DNA of 64,000 nt from an uncultured bacterium. GTDB lineage: Bacteria; Bacteroidota; Bacteroidia; Bacteroidales; Marinifilaceae. Numbering within the stretch: position 1 is the first letter of the stretch; each line of letters opens with the position of its first letter. The translations under genes and the position numbers were made by a program. The DNA lies in the NCBI GenBank assembly GCA_905216195.1, contig CAJMSX010000001.1:89798-153797 (forward strand), in the 5' to 3' direction. Under the pieces are notes generated by a model. That model did not search any database. It saw nothing but the letters and a program-made list of their open reading frames with translations, and was not told where the DNA came from. Positions 42,787-50,918 of the stretch are shown here, piece by piece.

Positions 42787-42815
42787 TGGGTACAATATTT
42801 GTGCCCATTTTCTTT
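42787..42815 (+). terminator. Intrinsic terminator after the structured RNA
   Basis: TGGGTAC / GTGCCCA with a 7-base AATATTT loop (one G-T pair) is followed by TTTTCTTTG on the plus strand. It would end a transcript that contains the XRE gene and/or the nested hairpin. Confidence 0.6.
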
Positions 42816-42961
42816 GTAAACAAAAGTAATATCTTTTTATTATTTTTACAAGTGCTTAAATGTTTTTGAACCTAGTTTTTAAAAGTGGTGTTATTCATAT
42901 TAGTAAATATATGTACATTTACTAATTTAATCAAAGAATAATACTTAAAATAGTACTATTA

Positions 42962-42994
42962 TTTTGGAAAACAATATTTTAATTTATATCTTTG
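42962..42994 (+). promoter_or_regulatory. Promoter of hicAB (-33 TTTTG, -7 TATCTTTG)
   Basis: TTTTGG at 42962-42967 and TATCTTTG at 42987-42994 are separated by 20 bases between TTTG and the -7 box, an almost perfect Bacteroidota promoter (TTTG-N19/20-TAnnTTTG). The hicA ATG is 26 bases downstream. Confidence 0.75.
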
Positions 42995-42998
42995 TAGT

Positions 42999-43009
42999 GT
43001 CAAACAGTA
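42999..43009 (+). repeat. 11-bp inverted repeat flanking hicAB, left copy
   Basis: GTCAAACAGTA lies at the likely transcription start of hicAB; its exact inverse TACTGTTTGAC is at 43641-43651, just after hicB, and GTCAAACAGT also occurs at 16717-16726. Could be a HicB operator; function unproven. Confidence 0.45.
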
Positions 43010-43019
43010 ATTATAAATT

Positions 43020-43202
43020 ATGAAATCAAGTGAATTGCATAGGCTCATAAAACGGGCAGGCTGGAAATTTTTGAAACAAGATAGTACGAGCCACCGTTTT
43101 TATGAGAAGGAAGGAAAAATCCTTTGTGTACCGTATCACGGTAGTAAAGAAATGCCGACAGGAACGGCAAACAAGATTTTAAAAGATGCAGGTATAAAGT
43201 AA
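43020..43202 (+). CDS. hicA: HicA-family mRNA interferase toxin
   Basis: A 60-residue protein with the dsRBD-like HicA fold: SSELHRLIKRAGWKFLKQDSTSHRFYEKEG, in which the catalytic His of HicA is the one in SHRFY, and GKILCVPYHGSKEMPTGTANKILKDAG. HicA cleaves mRNA and is held by HicB. It starts 4 bases before hicB. Confidence 0.9.
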   Translation: MKSSELHRLIKRAGWKFLKQDSTSHRFYEKEGKILCVPYHGSKEMPTGTANKILKDAGIK

Positions 43203-43206
43203 AAAT

Positions 43207-43638
43207 ATGGAAAGTTTACGAACAAGTAAAATAAGTGAGAATATGAAAACAATAACGGCAATATTGGAAAAGGGGAAAGACGGTTACGGTGTTTCGTTTG
43301 CCGATATTCCCAATGTTTACGGTTTTGGAAAAACCGTTGAGGATGCAAAGGAGGACGCGCGTAATGCATTAGATAGTTTTATCAATGTGTTAAATGAAAT
43401 GGGAAGGCCATTGCCCAAAGAGTTAAAAGAAGAATTTGAATTAGAGTTTGAATTTGCCACACCAACATTAATGGATTTCGTTGATATGGTAAAATTGCAG
43501 GCATTAGCAAAAGCGGCTAAAATAAACGCCGGACAATTAAGCCATTATAAAGCCGGAACGAGACCGCGTCCGGAACAAAGAAAAAAAATTGTCGAAGGAT
43601 TACACAAAATTGCGAGACAGTTATTAACCGTTTCATAA
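43207..43638 (+). CDS. hicB: HicB-family antitoxin with C-terminal HTH
   Basis: A 143-residue protein (ATG 43207; ATG 43243, MKTITAILEKG, would start right at the domain). Residues 12-75 form the partial RNase H-like HicB fold (GYGVSFADIPNVYGFGKTVEDAKEDARNAL). Residues 85-143 are a DNA-binding part with LQALAKAAKINAGQLSHYKAGTRPRPEQ, an XRE-like HTH. The antitoxin neutralises HicA and should repress the operon. Confidence 0.9.
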   Translation: MESLRTSKISENMKTITAILEKGKDGYGVSFADIPNVYGFGKTVEDAKEDARNALDSFINVLNEMGRPLPKELKEEFELEFEFATPTLMDFVDMVKLQALAKAAKINAGQLSHYKAGTRPRPEQRKKIVEGLHKIARQLLTVS

Positions 43639-43640
43639 TA

Positions 43641-43651
43641 TACTGTTTGAC
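43641..43651 (-). repeat. 11-bp inverted repeat flanking hicAB, right copy
   Basis: TACTGTTTGAC, the exact inverse of 42999-43009. It stands 3 bases after the hicB stop. Confidence 0.45.
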
Positions 43652-43667
43652 GACGTTTTATGACGGT

Positions 43668-43695
43668 ACCCACTTCTTTGGAAGTGGGTTTTTTA
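43668..43695 (+). terminator. Terminator of hicAB
   Basis: ACCCACTTC / GAAGTGGGT, 9-bp perfect stem, TTTG loop, followed by TTTTTT. A strong intrinsic terminator for hicAB; read leftward it also faces the 3' end of the integrase gene. Confidence 0.85.
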
Positions 43696-43745
43696 TTCTA
43701 ATATATTACTTGAAAGAAGTAATTAAATCGTTACTATGGAGTTGA

Positions 43746-45035
43746 TTAAATGGTTTTCTTTTTTTTGGTATTGAACAAATAATTCAATAACCGTCGGTTT
43801 GCTTCGTCTACGAGGGTAAAGTCTTTTTTAATATAGTAATCTGTAACTGAATTACCAATAGAATGGTTTAAACATTCTGAAACATCGCTTTTGGGCATTT
43901 TAAAATGATTTCGTAAGATTGTACCCACTGTATGCCTGGCAACATACATAGTTAAGTGTTGATTTATTCCGCATATTGTTTGTATTTTTTTTAAACCCTT
44001 ATTCATGTTGGAGTAAAAAGCGTCTGAATCTGCATAAATTTTATGGAAAATGAAAACTCGTTCACCGGACGGATCCCGGTATTTTTCGATAAGCTTTTTG
44101 GCTTCCGGTTGTACTTTAATAGAAAAAAATGCCTGATCGGTTCTTTTATCTTTTGTTTTCATTCTATTATAACTTATTCGGCCGTCTTTATATTCATTTA
44201 CGTTATAAAGATCAACCGGAGGCATACCCATAAGCATAAATGAGAGTAAAAAAGCGTCCCGCGCCATATTGACCCGGTGAAATTTTGTATCTTCCATTTT
44301 CAGAATTTTACGTATATTTTCAATTTCTGTGCTTCTATGGCTGCCATCTGTCTTTTTTACCTTGATGTCTAGTTTTTTAAAAGGATTCCTTTTAATAGTA
44401 TATATACCGGCGTCCTCATCGTTATATGTTTCACGTGCTGCATTGAAAACATTTTGTAGATCGAGATAATACCGACCAACCCCAAAATCATCTAAAGGTT
44501 TTAAAATTCTTTCTCGTTCTATGCCAAATTGATCTTTACGTATGATCTTTCTTTCCTTTTTCAAATAATCACCGAAATTTTTTAGTAGTTCTAGGGTAAT
44601 ATTATTACAATTAATATGGTCTTTTTTGATAAAATCTTTAAAACCATTCATACTTTTACGTATAGGCATTGCCGTGTTTTCTCTTCCTTCTTTTTCTATT
44701 TTTTTTAAATACTCGTTTGCAAAATCGAAAAAATCAATATCGTCTCCTTTTATTTTGCGTTCAATAAAATTTTTTATATCAGAAACTTTATAGCTTGCAA
44801 CGTCTTCTCCGATTTCATCGTCAACCCATTTTTTATATTTTCGTCGGATTTGTAAAAGGGTTGTAAACACGTCGTCATCTTTAATTTCTAAACTTTTATC
44901 AACTTGTGCGGGATTTAAATAAATGCCCGTTTCCACATAGGCATGCAATTTATTTTGTGTAACTCGGATTAAGGCTTTTACTTCATTACCTTTTGAAATC
45001 CGCTTTTTGGCGTAATAAATAGAAAATGTTGCCAT
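43746..45035 (-). CDS. int: Tyrosine recombinase (phage integrase)
   Basis: A 429-residue integrase. Residues 1-95 form the arm-binding domain (YYAKKRISKGNEVKALIRVTQNK) of Bacteroidota integrases. A SAM-like core-binding domain spans about 100-215. The catalytic domain has the first Arg in MARDAFLLSFMLMGMPPVDL, the box HLTMYVARHTVGTIL (His and Arg), and LNHSIGNSVTDYYI with the nucleophilic Tyr. It is transcribed away from the tRNA, and sits beside attR. It recombines the att core within tRNA-Ala. Confidence 0.9.
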   Translation of the reverse strand: MATFSIYYAKKRISKGNEVKALIRVTQNKLHAYVETGIYLNPAQVDKSLEIKDDDVFTTLLQIRRKYKKWVDDEIGEDVASYKVSDIKNFIERKIKGDDIDFFDFANEYLKKIEKEGRENTAMPIRKSMNGFKDFIKKDHINCNNITLELLKNFGDYLKKERKIIRKDQFGIERERILKPLDDFGVGRYYLDLQNVFNAARETYNDEDAGIYTIKRNPFKKLDIKVKKTDGSHRSTEIENIRKILKMEDTKFHRVNMARDAFLLSFMLMGMPPVDLYNVNEYKDGRISYNRMKTKDKRTDQAFFSIKVQPEAKKLIEKYRDPSGERVFIFHKIYADSDAFYSNMNKGLKKIQTICGINQHLTMYVARHTVGTILRNHFKMPKSDVSECLNHSIGNSVTDYYIKKDFTLVDEANRRLLNYLFNTKKKKTI

Positions 45036-45052
45036 AATATTTGCTTAAAAAT

Positions 45053-45071
45053 GTGTGTAACTCTTGTGTAA
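45053..45071 (+). repeat. Right arm-type repeat (candidate integrase site)
   Basis: GTGTGTAACTCTTGTGTAA, pair of 15348-15366 with 17 of 19 matches in the same orientation, immediately before the integrase start. Confidence 0.5.
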
Positions 45072-45086
45072 CAAAGGTACATATTT

Positions 45087-45115
45087 TTACGCAAATGCGT
45101 GAAATTTTACGCAAA
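45087..45115. promoter_or_regulatory. Operator-like repeats at the integrase promoter
   Basis: TTACGCAAA occurs twice (45087-45095 and 45107-45115), the first continuing TGCGT. This matches the repressor-region sites at 15979-16016, which suggests control of int by the phage repressor or further arm-site binding. Confidence 0.5.
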
Positions 45116-45146
45116 AAAATACCTTTGATTTTTTCAAAGGTATTGA
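45116..45146 (-). terminator. Terminator of tRNA-Ala carried by the phage
   Basis: AATACCTTTGA / TCAAAGGTATT with a short T-rich loop forms an 11-bp stem; read on the minus strand it follows the tRNA by 18 bases and is followed by a T tract. The phage thus brings a terminator together with the tRNA 3' part. Confidence 0.7.
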
Positions 45147-45163
45147 TTTACTGGTGATTGAGG

Positions 45164-45237
<74 letters not shown>

Positions 45238-45304
45238 ATGCTTTCAATACGTGGGGCAAAATTATAACTTTTTTGTGAACTGCCAAAAAAAAATACCTTT
45301 TACT

Positions 45305-46363
45305 TTATTTTTTCTTCAAGAGGGTGCAGCGAATGGGATAATGGTCGGAGAGGGCGATGTTATCCCGGGAATAACCGACGGTTTGAAATTCCGGTGTATG
45401 CAGGATGTAATCGATCCGGAAAGAGGGGAATTCGCCTATATAAGTATTTCCGAGTCCTTGCCCTTTTTCGATGAAACTGTCTTTTAGGCCTTGGCGCATC
45501 TTTTGATAGGTGTAAGATAAAGGAGTATCGTTGAAGTCTCCGCATACCACCGTTTTGTACGGGGACCGCAGCAGATGTTTCCGGAATTGCAGGACTTGAG
45601 CAGCCCGGTTCTTATTCGCTGAGAGAATGCGGGAAAATATAGTTTTAAGTCCTCCGGATAAACCATCGGTATTGCCGGCCGTGATGTTTTTGACGATTTT
45701 TCGTTCTTTATCTCCCAGTTTATAAGATTCCAGGTGAATATTGTAAAAACGGACCGTATCTTTATCCTTGACGATATCGCAATATTGACAGGAACCGGTG
45801 CTTGGAAGATCGAAACGGATTTGTCCGCCTTGCAGAAGCGGATAACGGGAAAAGACGGCCATGTTTTTGTAAACCGAGTGGTAGCGGTAGGAGGATAATT
45901 CCCGGATAATGGCCTCCGGTTGTAGAGAATAATCCGGGGTGGGGAATTCCTGAAGACATACGACATCGGCTTGCGCCCGGTTCAGGTAGTCAATCAGCTT
46001 CATTTTCGTTTTTTTGTCCTTATTCCAGCCGTAGCGGTCGAAATAACGGACATTATAGGATAAGACAGACCAATCGTAAGACGTTTCTTTTTGTGCATTG
46101 CCGTGCGTGCCGTAATAACTCATAAAAAACGGAATTCCTAAACCGATAACGGCCAACGAGAGGAAAGCCGTTTTTTTACATCTTCCTGTCCAATACAGCA
46201 GGAAGATGAAATTCAGGATAAGCAGGTAGGGATAAGCTAGGCCGAGCAGCGATGGCCATGCGAATACAGAGGGGTTGACGTAACGGGCCGTATATGCTCC
46301 GGTCAGCCCGGCTACTGCGGTCCAGGTAAGCAGTAATAAGATTTTATCTAATAATTTCAGCAT
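45305..46363 (-). CDS. Membrane-anchored endonuclease/exonuclease/phosphatase family protein
   Basis: A 352-residue protein. Residues 1-80 hold three membrane helices. The rest is an EEP domain: SVLSYNVRYFDRYGW (Asn), VVCLQEFPTP (metal-binding Glu), FYNIHLESYK (His), VVCGDFNDTP (Asp-x-Asn) and ALSDHYPIRC (Ser-Asp-His). All catalytic residues are present. Such anchored EEP proteins are common in Bacteroidota; the substrate (nucleic acid, lipid or sugar phosphate) is unknown. Last gene of the rhomboid run, 39 bases behind it. Confidence 0.85.
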   Translation of the reverse strand: MLKLLDKILLLLTWTAVAGLTGAYTARYVNPSVFAWPSLLGLAYPYLLILNFIFLLYWTGRCKKTAFLSLAVIGLGIPFFMSYYGTHGNAQKETSYDWSVLSYNVRYFDRYGWNKDKKTKMKLIDYLNRAQADVVCLQEFPTPDYSLQPEAIIRELSSYRYHSVYKNMAVFSRYPLLQGGQIRFDLPSTGSCQYCDIVKDKDTVRFYNIHLESYKLGDKERKIVKNITAGNTDGLSGGLKTIFSRILSANKNRAAQVLQFRKHLLRSPYKTVVCGDFNDTPLSYTYQKMRQGLKDSFIEKGQGLGNTYIGEFPSFRIDYILHTPEFQTVGYSRDNIALSDHYPIRCTLLKKK

Positions 46364-46402
46364 GAGGATTCCGTATCGGTCAGGGGAAGTATAAGGCCGG
46401 CT

Positions 46403-47326
46403 TTATTTTCCGGATTTAAACAATATTTCTTTTTCTTCCCGCGTGAGGCTTTCGTATCCGGAGCGGGAAATCTTATCCAAAATGGCATTGATCCGCTCGT
46501 CTTTCTGTTTCCTATAAGCGTTGTATTCTCTGTCGTTCATTTGAGAGGGCTGTTTTTTATATTTTACCCGCATGTTTTTTTTGCCGGCGAACAAGCGACC
46601 GATTTTTTCGAAAAAAGAAACCACACTACCGGTAAAATTCCGGTTATGACGGACTCCGAAGACAAATAAAAAACCGAATAAAGCTCCTCCCAGGTGAGCG
46701 ATATGCCCTCCGGCATTGGAAGTGGGGATACTGAGAATATCGATAAACGCTGTAAATAAAGCCAGATGGATCAGCTTTACAGGGCCTAGTAAAAAGATAT
46801 AGATGCGGTTTTGGGGGAGGTAAAAACAGACGGAGAATACGATGGCCATTACCGAGGCCGAAGCGCCGATCGCCCAGGAATAGTATCGGGACGCTTCGAA
46901 AAAAGGAAAAATATTGTAGGCCGCCACATACAGAAGGGCTCCGGAAAGTCCCCCTAACAGATATACTCCCGTAAGTTCCTTTTCGGAGAAATGTTCCAGA
47001 AAAAAACTCCCGAACCAGTACAACCACAGCATATTGAAAAGAAGGTGGAGGAAGCCGAACTGGGTGAACATATAGGTCACAACCGTCCAGGGCCGATACA
47101 GCAGATATTCGGGATCTGCCGGAACTCCCAGATATTCCAGTAAAAGGGTGTATAAATCCACCGATTGCCCCGTCAATAAAAACAATACGTTGATTATTTT
47201 AATGCACAAGAAGAGCCCGATGTTGATATAAATCAGCCGGGTCAGGGAAGACCCCCTCCGAAAGGAAGTTTTTATCCCGTTCCAGATGCCTTGTGAAAAG
47301 GCGGAGCCGTATCCTTTATCATACAT
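46403..47326 (-). CDS. Rhomboid-family intramembrane protease (second copy)
   Basis: A 307-residue protein with about six helices between residues 30 and 230. The catalytic Ser is in AIGASASVMAI and the His in NAGGHIAHLGGALFGFL; the loop has LHLLFNMLWLYWFG, the conserved HxxxN of rhomboids. The C-terminal part (235-307) is basic and helical (NDREYNAYRKQKDERINAIL). It starts 11 bases after the first rhomboid gene. Confidence 0.85.
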   Translation of the reverse strand: MYDKGYGSAFSQGIWNGIKTSFRRGSSLTRLIYINIGLFLCIKIINVLFLLTGQSVDLYTLLLEYLGVPADPEYLLYRPWTVVTYMFTQFGFLHLLFNMLWLYWFGSFFLEHFSEKELTGVYLLGGLSGALLYVAAYNIFPFFEASRYYSWAIGASASVMAIVFSVCFYLPQNRIYIFLLGPVKLIHLALFTAFIDILSIPTSNAGGHIAHLGGALFGFLFVFGVRHNRNFTGSVVSFFEKIGRLFAGKKNMRVKYKKQPSQMNDREYNAYRKQKDERINAILDKISRSGYESLTREEKEILFKSGK

Positions 47327-47337
47327 ATACCCGTTTT

Positions 47338-48156
47338 TTAATAAAAATTTTTCCGTTTTTTACTCCAGTATTTTATCAGGATAAAACCGAATAACATCCC
47401 TCCCAGGTGTGCGAAATGGGCGACATTGTCGCCGGCATTATTCTGTATGCCGAGGAAAAATTCCAATACCCCATATCCCAGCACGAAATATTTGGCTTTG
47501 ATGGGAATCGGAATGAACATCAGGAATAATTCCGTATTGGGGAACAGCATACCGAAGGCCAGCAAAACGCCGAAAACCGCTCCGGAAGCGCCTATGGTCG
47601 GAATATTGACGGTTTCGGTGATCACCCGCCTGAAAAGTTCTTCTCCCGCCTGTATATATTGGGGAGAGGAAGGATTGTTGGTCCAGTTATCGATTAACTC
47701 CCAGACCCATCCGGCCGGATGAGAAATATGTTCCCGGATAAATTCGGCCAGGATCTCCGGCTGAGGCGTGTTTTGAAAGGCGAGGAATTGTTCGTACATC
47801 TGGTGGTACTGCCACCAACCCACAGCACTGTTCAAAGCCGCCGCCCCTAATCCGGTAACGAAGTAATAGACCAGAAACCGGTTGCTGCCCCACACGTTTT
47901 CCAGCACCCGCCCGAACATATACAAAGCGAACATGTTGAAAAACAAATGACTGATGCTGCCGTGCATGAATAAGTGCGTGATATACTGGTAAGGTGCCCA
48001 GTATTCCGATTGAGGTAAATGTAATCCCAGGGTGTTGGAGAGGTTGGACCCCGTACGCTTATCGATCAGCAGGGTCAGGAAGTACATGATGACATTCAGT
48101 ATAATCAGCACCTTGACGGCGGGAGTAATTCCTGAATATGGTCTGTAATTATTCAT
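47338..48156 (-). CDS. Rhomboid-family intramembrane protease (first copy)
   Basis: A 272-residue protein. The marks are LFMHGSISHLFFNMFALYMFG (HxxxN), the catalytic Ser in IGASGAVFGVLLAF and the His in NVAHFAHLGGMLFGFI. A long insert (about 115-170) lies between helices 2 and 4. Along with the next gene it forms a tandem pair, probably cutting different membrane substrates. It lies 11 bases after ricT. Confidence 0.9.
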   Translation of the reverse strand: MNNYRPYSGITPAVKVLIILNVIMYFLTLLIDKRTGSNLSNTLGLHLPQSEYWAPYQYITHLFMHGSISHLFFNMFALYMFGRVLENVWGSNRFLVYYFVTGLGAAALNSAVGWWQYHQMYEQFLAFQNTPQPEILAEFIREHISHPAGWVWELIDNWTNNPSSPQYIQAGEELFRRVITETVNIPTIGASGAVFGVLLAFGMLFPNTELFLMFIPIPIKAKYFVLGYGVLEFFLGIQNNAGDNVAHFAHLGGMLFGFILIKYWSKKRKNFY

Positions 48157-48167
48157 AGGTGTCGGTT

Positions 48168-49718
48168 TTATTCGGATTTTTCAGTCTGTCCGGCTCTATC
48201 GTTGTTTTTTGGTCCGTTTTTCGAAACGTTTCTCTGCGGCCTCTGCGGCCGGCGGTTATTTTCAGCAGAACGATTACCGTTCCGGGAACGGGTGCTTTGA
48301 GCCGGCCCGTTACCGTTATTACTTCCTGCGTTGCCCGCAGGTTTCCCGTTTGCTCCGTTTTTATTTTTGTTCCTGCGTTTTTTTTGCTTTTTCTCGTCGA
48401 AACGATTCAGGCTTTCTTCTCCGACTCCGTCCGTATATTTTATGTCTTCGATTTCGTTTTCCTGATATTCGATGGCTTTCGGCGGAATCATTCCTTTCCG
48501 GTTCAGGGCGATAATTTCTTTTACTCGTCTTACGGGGATCTTAATCAAAGCGCCTCTACCGTCTTTATCGAAGGCATAATACATGGCTCTGCCGAAAATA
48601 TCGGTTTTCTGGTGATAGAGAAGACCGTCTCCGGTGTTCAACGGAATATTGGTGGAAGGGAAATCCTTTTGTTCGTCGATATAGGCATCTACTTCGTAAT
48701 TCAGGCAACATTTCAGTTTCCCGCATTGTCCGGCCAGTTTCTGAGGATTGAGGGAAATATCCTGATACCGGGCTGCCGAAGTAGAAACCGATACGAAGTT
48801 CGTGATAAAAGTAGAGCAGCACAACTTGAGTCCGCAAGGACCTATTCCGCCGATACGGCCGGCTTCCTGACGAGCCCCGATCTGTTTCATTTCGATCCGG
48901 ATGTGGAAAGTCTCTGCCAGGACTTTGATGAGCGTCCGGAAATCCACCCGGTCTTCGGCTATATAATAGAAAATAGCTTTGGTTTTGTCTCCCTGGTATT
49001 CCACATCGCCGATTTTCATGTTGAGTTTGAGATCGGCGGCTATTTTCCGGGAACGGATCATGGTCTCGTGTTCCAGGGCAATCGCTTGCTGCCATTTTTC
49101 TATATCGTGAGGTTTTGCCTTGCGGTAAACTTTTTTTAGCGGATTTCTTTCCAGATCTACTTTTTTGAGCCGCATTTGTTCCCTGACCAGTTCTCCGGAT
49201 AGGGAAACAATGCCGATGTCGTGCCCCAAAGCGGCTTCTACCGCAACAATATCGCCTTCTTTCAATTTCAATTGGGAAGGATTGCTATAGAATCCCTTGC
49301 GCGTATTTTTAAAACGGACTTCTATAATTTCCGGGGTACAATCGTTGTCCGGAATATCGCTGAGCCAATCGTAAACGGCGAGTTTACCCGCCAGCAAACG
49401 GTGATCGATGACCGGAATAACCGCTTTTTGTTTTTTGATTTCTTTTTTTTCCGGTTCGGGTTCTTCGGACTCTTCCGGTTGCGGAATAGCTGTGTATATC
49501 CGTTGCTTGTCTATGATTTCCTGTTCTTTCTGGACTTTGAGAATCCACTGTTCTTTGGAACCGATCTTTTTTTCTTCGGCTTCCCGTCTCCCGCCTGGAG
49601 CTGTTTCCTGCGGCTCTTCGAGGGCCTCGATTTGTATTTCTTCCCGGACGATTTCCGTTTCCTGACTTTCAGTATGCTCCAGATGATCCGGTGGGGTTAT
49701 GTTGTTATTGTCGTTCAT
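48168..49718 (-). CDS. ricT: PSP1-domain protein RicT (YaaT-like)
   Basis: A 516-residue protein. Residues 1-100 are charged and low complexity (Glu/Gln/Lys). Residues about 115-395 are the PSP1/RicT core: FKNTRKGFYSNP, KEGDIVAVEAALGHDIGIVSLSG, KAIFYYIAEDRVDFRTL, RQEAGRIGGIGPCGLKLCCSTF and a QCGKLKCCLNYE motif; the conserved Cys are those that bind Fe-S clusters in RicT. The tail (435-516) is a Lys/Asn/Gly/Arg-rich disordered segment. RicT affects RNA processing and development in Bacillus; the role here is unproven. Lies next to holB, as in Bacillus. Confidence 0.85.
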   Translation of the reverse strand: MNDNNNITPPDHLEHTESQETEIVREEIQIEALEEPQETAPGGRREAEEKKIGSKEQWILKVQKEQEIIDKQRIYTAIPQPEESEEPEPEKKEIKKQKAVIPVIDHRLLAGKLAVYDWLSDIPDNDCTPEIIEVRFKNTRKGFYSNPSQLKLKEGDIVAVEAALGHDIGIVSLSGELVREQMRLKKVDLERNPLKKVYRKAKPHDIEKWQQAIALEHETMIRSRKIAADLKLNMKIGDVEYQGDKTKAIFYYIAEDRVDFRTLIKVLAETFHIRIEMKQIGARQEAGRIGGIGPCGLKLCCSTFITNFVSVSTSAARYQDISLNPQKLAGQCGKLKCCLNYEVDAYIDEQKDFPSTNIPLNTGDGLLYHQKTDIFGRAMYYAFDKDGRGALIKIPVRRVKEIIALNRKGMIPPKAIEYQENEIEDIKYTDGVGEESLNRFDEKKQKKRRNKNKNGANGKPAGNAGSNNGNGPAQSTRSRNGNRSAENNRRPQRPQRNVSKNGPKNNDRAGQTEKSE

Positions 49719-49766
49719 ATCCGATGTATTTCAAATGTTAGACTGAAGCCTTCGAAAAGGCTCGGG

Positions 49767-50888
49767 TTAAGGACGAATATTTTGCATCACCTTGATGCAT
49801 AAGTCCGTAAAAATGATTTTTGCATTTCCATTCCGACTGATATCGCTGTATGCTTTTTCAAATTCTTCGGTTAAGGGAATCACGTTTCCTTCATGCACGT
49901 AAGGTGAAAATTTTACGGAAAACGATTTTTCCCGTTCGGTCATGTAATTTAATTGTGATTGCCCGAAATTTTTTATAAAATTTTCCCGGATCATCCGTAC
50001 GGCATGGGCCAGAAAACTTTTTTCCCGTTCCCGTCCCAGGCTGGTGATTTCGTTTACCCATTCGTTGACGGGTAACATCTTTCTCTCCCAACACAGGCGC
50101 ATGAGACTGACGAATTTTTCCTGATTGAAAGCCTGTTCCTCGGTTTCGTTCAGTAAACGTAAAGCCCGGTACCAACTTCCGGAGGCAATGTGTGCGTATT
50201 CTTCCGCCTTTTCTTCATCGATTCCTTTTTCAGCCATCAGTTGCTGTTGGATCCGTTCTTTTTCCAAAGGCGGAATATTTAACCGTTGGGTGCGGGACTG
50301 TATGGTACTGAGAATTTGTTCGGGATGTTCCGAAATGAGAATAAATACGGTTTTTTCGTATGGTTCTTCCAGTATCTTTAAAAGCTTATTGGCACATTCC
50401 GGGTTCATTTTTTCCGGAAGCCAGATCAGCATGATTTTATAATCCGCTTCGAAGGATTTGAGATTCAGTTTTCGGAGGATGTTGCCGCTCTCTTCCGTAT
50501 AAATCGCGGCCTGTGCATTGTCTTCCACTCCCAGGGCCGCATACCATTCTTCCAATCCGAAATAAGCAGTTTTACGCAATAGGCTCCTCCATTCGGTCAG
50601 GTATTCGTCGCTAACGGGAGATTTTGTTTTACGGACGACCGGAAACACGAAATGAAGGTCCGGATGTATGAGTTTTTGCATTTGTTTGCAGGCGGGACAG
50701 ACTCCGCAGGCATCTTCCCGTTTGTCGCCCGTACAGAAAATATACTGGGCTAAAGCGAGCGCCAATGCGAGAGAACCGTAACCGGTATCACCTGCAAAAA
50801 GTTGGGCATGACCGATCCTTCCCGTTTGCAGGGAAGTAAGAAGTTGCTGCTTGATTTCGCGATGGCCGATAACGTCTCTGAATAACAT
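49767..50888 (-). CDS. holB: DNA polymerase III delta' subunit
   Basis: A 373-residue clamp-loader protein: QTGRIGHAQLFAGDTGYGSLALALAL (degenerate P-loop, as usual in delta'), the zinc module CxxxxxxxxCGVCPACKQ, then KIMLIWLPEKMNPECANKLLKILEEP (Walker B-equivalent without Asp pair) and LSTIQSRTQRLNIPPL (SRC-like arginine-finger motif, here SRT). It lies between aspS and ricT. Confidence 0.85.
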   Translation of the reverse strand: MLFRDVIGHREIKQQLLTSLQTGRIGHAQLFAGDTGYGSLALALALAQYIFCTGDKREDACGVCPACKQMQKLIHPDLHFVFPVVRKTKSPVSDEYLTEWRSLLRKTAYFGLEEWYAALGVEDNAQAAIYTEESGNILRKLNLKSFEADYKIMLIWLPEKMNPECANKLLKILEEPYEKTVFILISEHPEQILSTIQSRTQRLNIPPLEKERIQQQLMAEKGIDEEKAEEYAHIASGSWYRALRLLNETEEQAFNQEKFVSLMRLCWERKMLPVNEWVNEITSLGREREKSFLAHAVRMIRENFIKNFGQSQLNYMTEREKSFSVKFSPYVHEGNVIPLTEEFEKAYSDISRNGNAKIIFTDLCIKVMQNIRP

Positions 50889-50918
50889 GCCGGTTTCCGT
50901 TTGACACCCAACTTCCTG

